NCBI GenBank assembly: GCA_002309635.1 | Contig: DBXO01000026.1 | Span: forward strand, 1-15,457 | Direction: 5' to 3' | DNA: 15,457 nucleotides | DNA from: Ruminococcus flavefaciens | GTDB lineage: Bacteria > Bacillota > Clostridia > Oscillospirales > Ruminococcaceae | Notes under the pieces: model-generated | What the model was told of the DNA's origin: nothing | Databases searched by the model: none | The model's input: the letters and a program-made list of their open reading frames with translations, nothing else | Program-made: the position numbers and the translations under genes | Shown here: positions 14,833 to 15,457 of the stretch, one piece after another | Numbering within the stretch: the stretch's first letter is position 1 | Layout: each line of letters begins with the position of its first letter

Positions 14833-14857
14833 TATGTCCCCCGTGCAGGGGGACATA
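14833..14857 (-). terminator. Hairpin between VanY-like and binding-lipoprotein genes
   Basis: A 10-bp perfect stem (14833-14842 with 14848-14857) and a GTGCA loop, 7 bases after the VanY-like stop and followed on the minus strand by UUUUGG. A weak-to-moderate terminator; some readthrough into the binding lipoprotein is possible, since no separate promoter for that gene is evident in the 22 bases that remain. Confidence 0.55.
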
Positions 14858-14864
14858 CAAGGCA

Positions 14865-15457
14865 TTAATTCATAATTACGGTTACGATGAAACCGTCCAC
14901 ATTGTTGCCCGAAACAAAGTGCGTCTTGTTGGACGGAACAGGGACTTCAGTATCGCCTGTCTTGTTTGCGGGAACATAATATACCTGATAGAGCTTCTTA
15001 CCTGCTGCAACCTCAAGAGGCTTCTCGTTAGTATACCCCTTGACAGCGTCGATATACTCCTCAAGGCAGAGATTGTTCTGTCTCATGTAAACAGCATGCG
15101 GGATTCCCACATATCTGTATGTATAGGTCCTTGCGTGTTCGCCCGTAAAGGTCTCCTTGCCCTCGGGGAATCTCACAACAAAGCCGTATTCCGCAGCATG
15201 CTCGTCAATATAGCCGTAAACGCCTCTCGGTGAATAATAGCCTGTCAAAGAGCCGTCAGTCGGGAAGATACCTATATCAAAGCTCCTGCCTGTATGGTAA
15301 TCGGAATAACCGCCCTTGAACTGCGAATTGCCGCTCCAGTATTTGTCATCCTGATCTTCCTTTGTACGGTTGGCACCTATAACATAAACATCCGAGTTGT
15401 TCTCTTCCTCATAAAAGCTCTTCAAAAGAGCTGTAAGCTGGTCGAATACAGGCTTTT
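14865..15457 (-). CDS. VanY-like D-Ala-D-Ala carboxypeptidase family protein (5' end outside window)
   Basis: The frame runs off the right edge with no start; the TTG at 15423-15425 is an internal leucine, and KPVFDQLTALL precedes it. The visible 196 residues are the peptidase M15B (VanY) C-terminal domain: VYVIGANRTKEDQ, then SDYHTGRSFDIGI, which is the SxHxxGxAxD zinc motif with H and D present, then YGFVVRFPEGKE. In active VanY enzymes this is followed by a TG plus EPWHFRYVG block, with catalytic E and a zinc H. Here the same spacing reads TGEHARTYTYRYVG, so both residues are replaced; a histidine is found just after RYVG (GIPHAVYM). It may be a non-catalytic relative or a subfamily using another residue. 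The last about 60 residues (EVAAGKK to VIMN) form a small beta-rich tail. Family call secure; activity doubtful. Confidence 0.85.
   Translation of the reverse strand, partial: KPVFDQLTALLKSFYEEENNSDVYVIGANRTKEDQDDKYWSGNSQFKGGYSDYHTGRSFDIGIFPTDGSLTGYYSPRGVYGYIDEHAAEYGFVVRFPEGKETFTGEHARTYTYRYVGIPHAVYMRQNNLCLEEYIDAVKGYTNEKPLEVAAGKKLYQVYYVPANKTGDTEVPVPSNKTHFVSGNNVDGFIVTVIMN

Noticed and set aside
14391..15233. Plus-strand open frame of 280 codons over the lipoprotein and VanY-like genes
   Set aside because: Antisense to both genes and to the hairpin between them; no ribosome binding site and no domain.
1..15457. CRISPR array
   Set aside because: No regularly spaced direct repeats were found and there are no cas genes.

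Overview
The window looks like a piece of chromosome from a low-to-mid-GC Firmicute, most probably a Ruminococcus-like member of the Oscillospiraceae. This rests on protein resemblance (a PcrA with a large 1A insertion, a YfbK-type VWA lipoprotein, FolC, VanY-like and Opp-type lipoproteins), strong GGAGG-type ribosome binding sites and many short Rho-independent hairpins. The taxonomic call is inference; no rRNA is present.

Left part (1-3070, minus strand) is an AT-richer accessory block, the wreck of a defence operon. In order of transcription it holds a SNF2/RapA-type helicase with good motifs but a missing C-terminus, the 3' end of an Eco57I-like DNA methyltransferase, an unrecognised 151-residue helical protein and the first 119 residues of a DUF262 (DndB/GmrSD-type) protein. 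The helicase and methyltransferase are joined at about 1286-1300 by a deletion that removed the 3' part of one and most of the other. The DUF262 gene stops at the window edge just after its DGQQR motif, in sequence resembling an IS256-family insertion sequence end. A SNF2 helicase followed by an adenine methyltransferase is the arrangement of class 1 DISARM (drmD-drmMI), so a decayed DISARM-like system is the best reading.

Middle part (3070-4170) has no protein gene. A very strong promoter (TTGACT, 17 bp, TATAAT) starts a plus-strand transcription unit that runs about 550 bases through at least ten stem-loops to a bidirectional terminator. A tRNA-Gln(CTG) gene faces it from the other side and shares the terminator. 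Length, rich structure, lack of an ORF and position next to a tRNA suggest a large structured RNA of the ROOL type, or a roughly 205-nt RNA (raiA-motif size) closed by pairing of its ends. This is the most interesting element of the window.

Right part (4170-15457) is ordinary chromosome. A YfbK-like VWA lipoprotein (minus) is divergent from a plus-strand series: pcrA, pyk, a GNAT acetyltransferase, a Dabb-domain protein, an SDR oxidoreductase and folC, probably one operon at least through the GNAT gene. A strong bidirectional terminator overlapping the folC stop separates it from two minus-strand genes: an oligopeptide-binding lipoprotein with an EF-hand-like loop, and, upstream of it, a VanY-family protein (incomplete at the window edge) that appears to have lost its catalytic ExWH motif.
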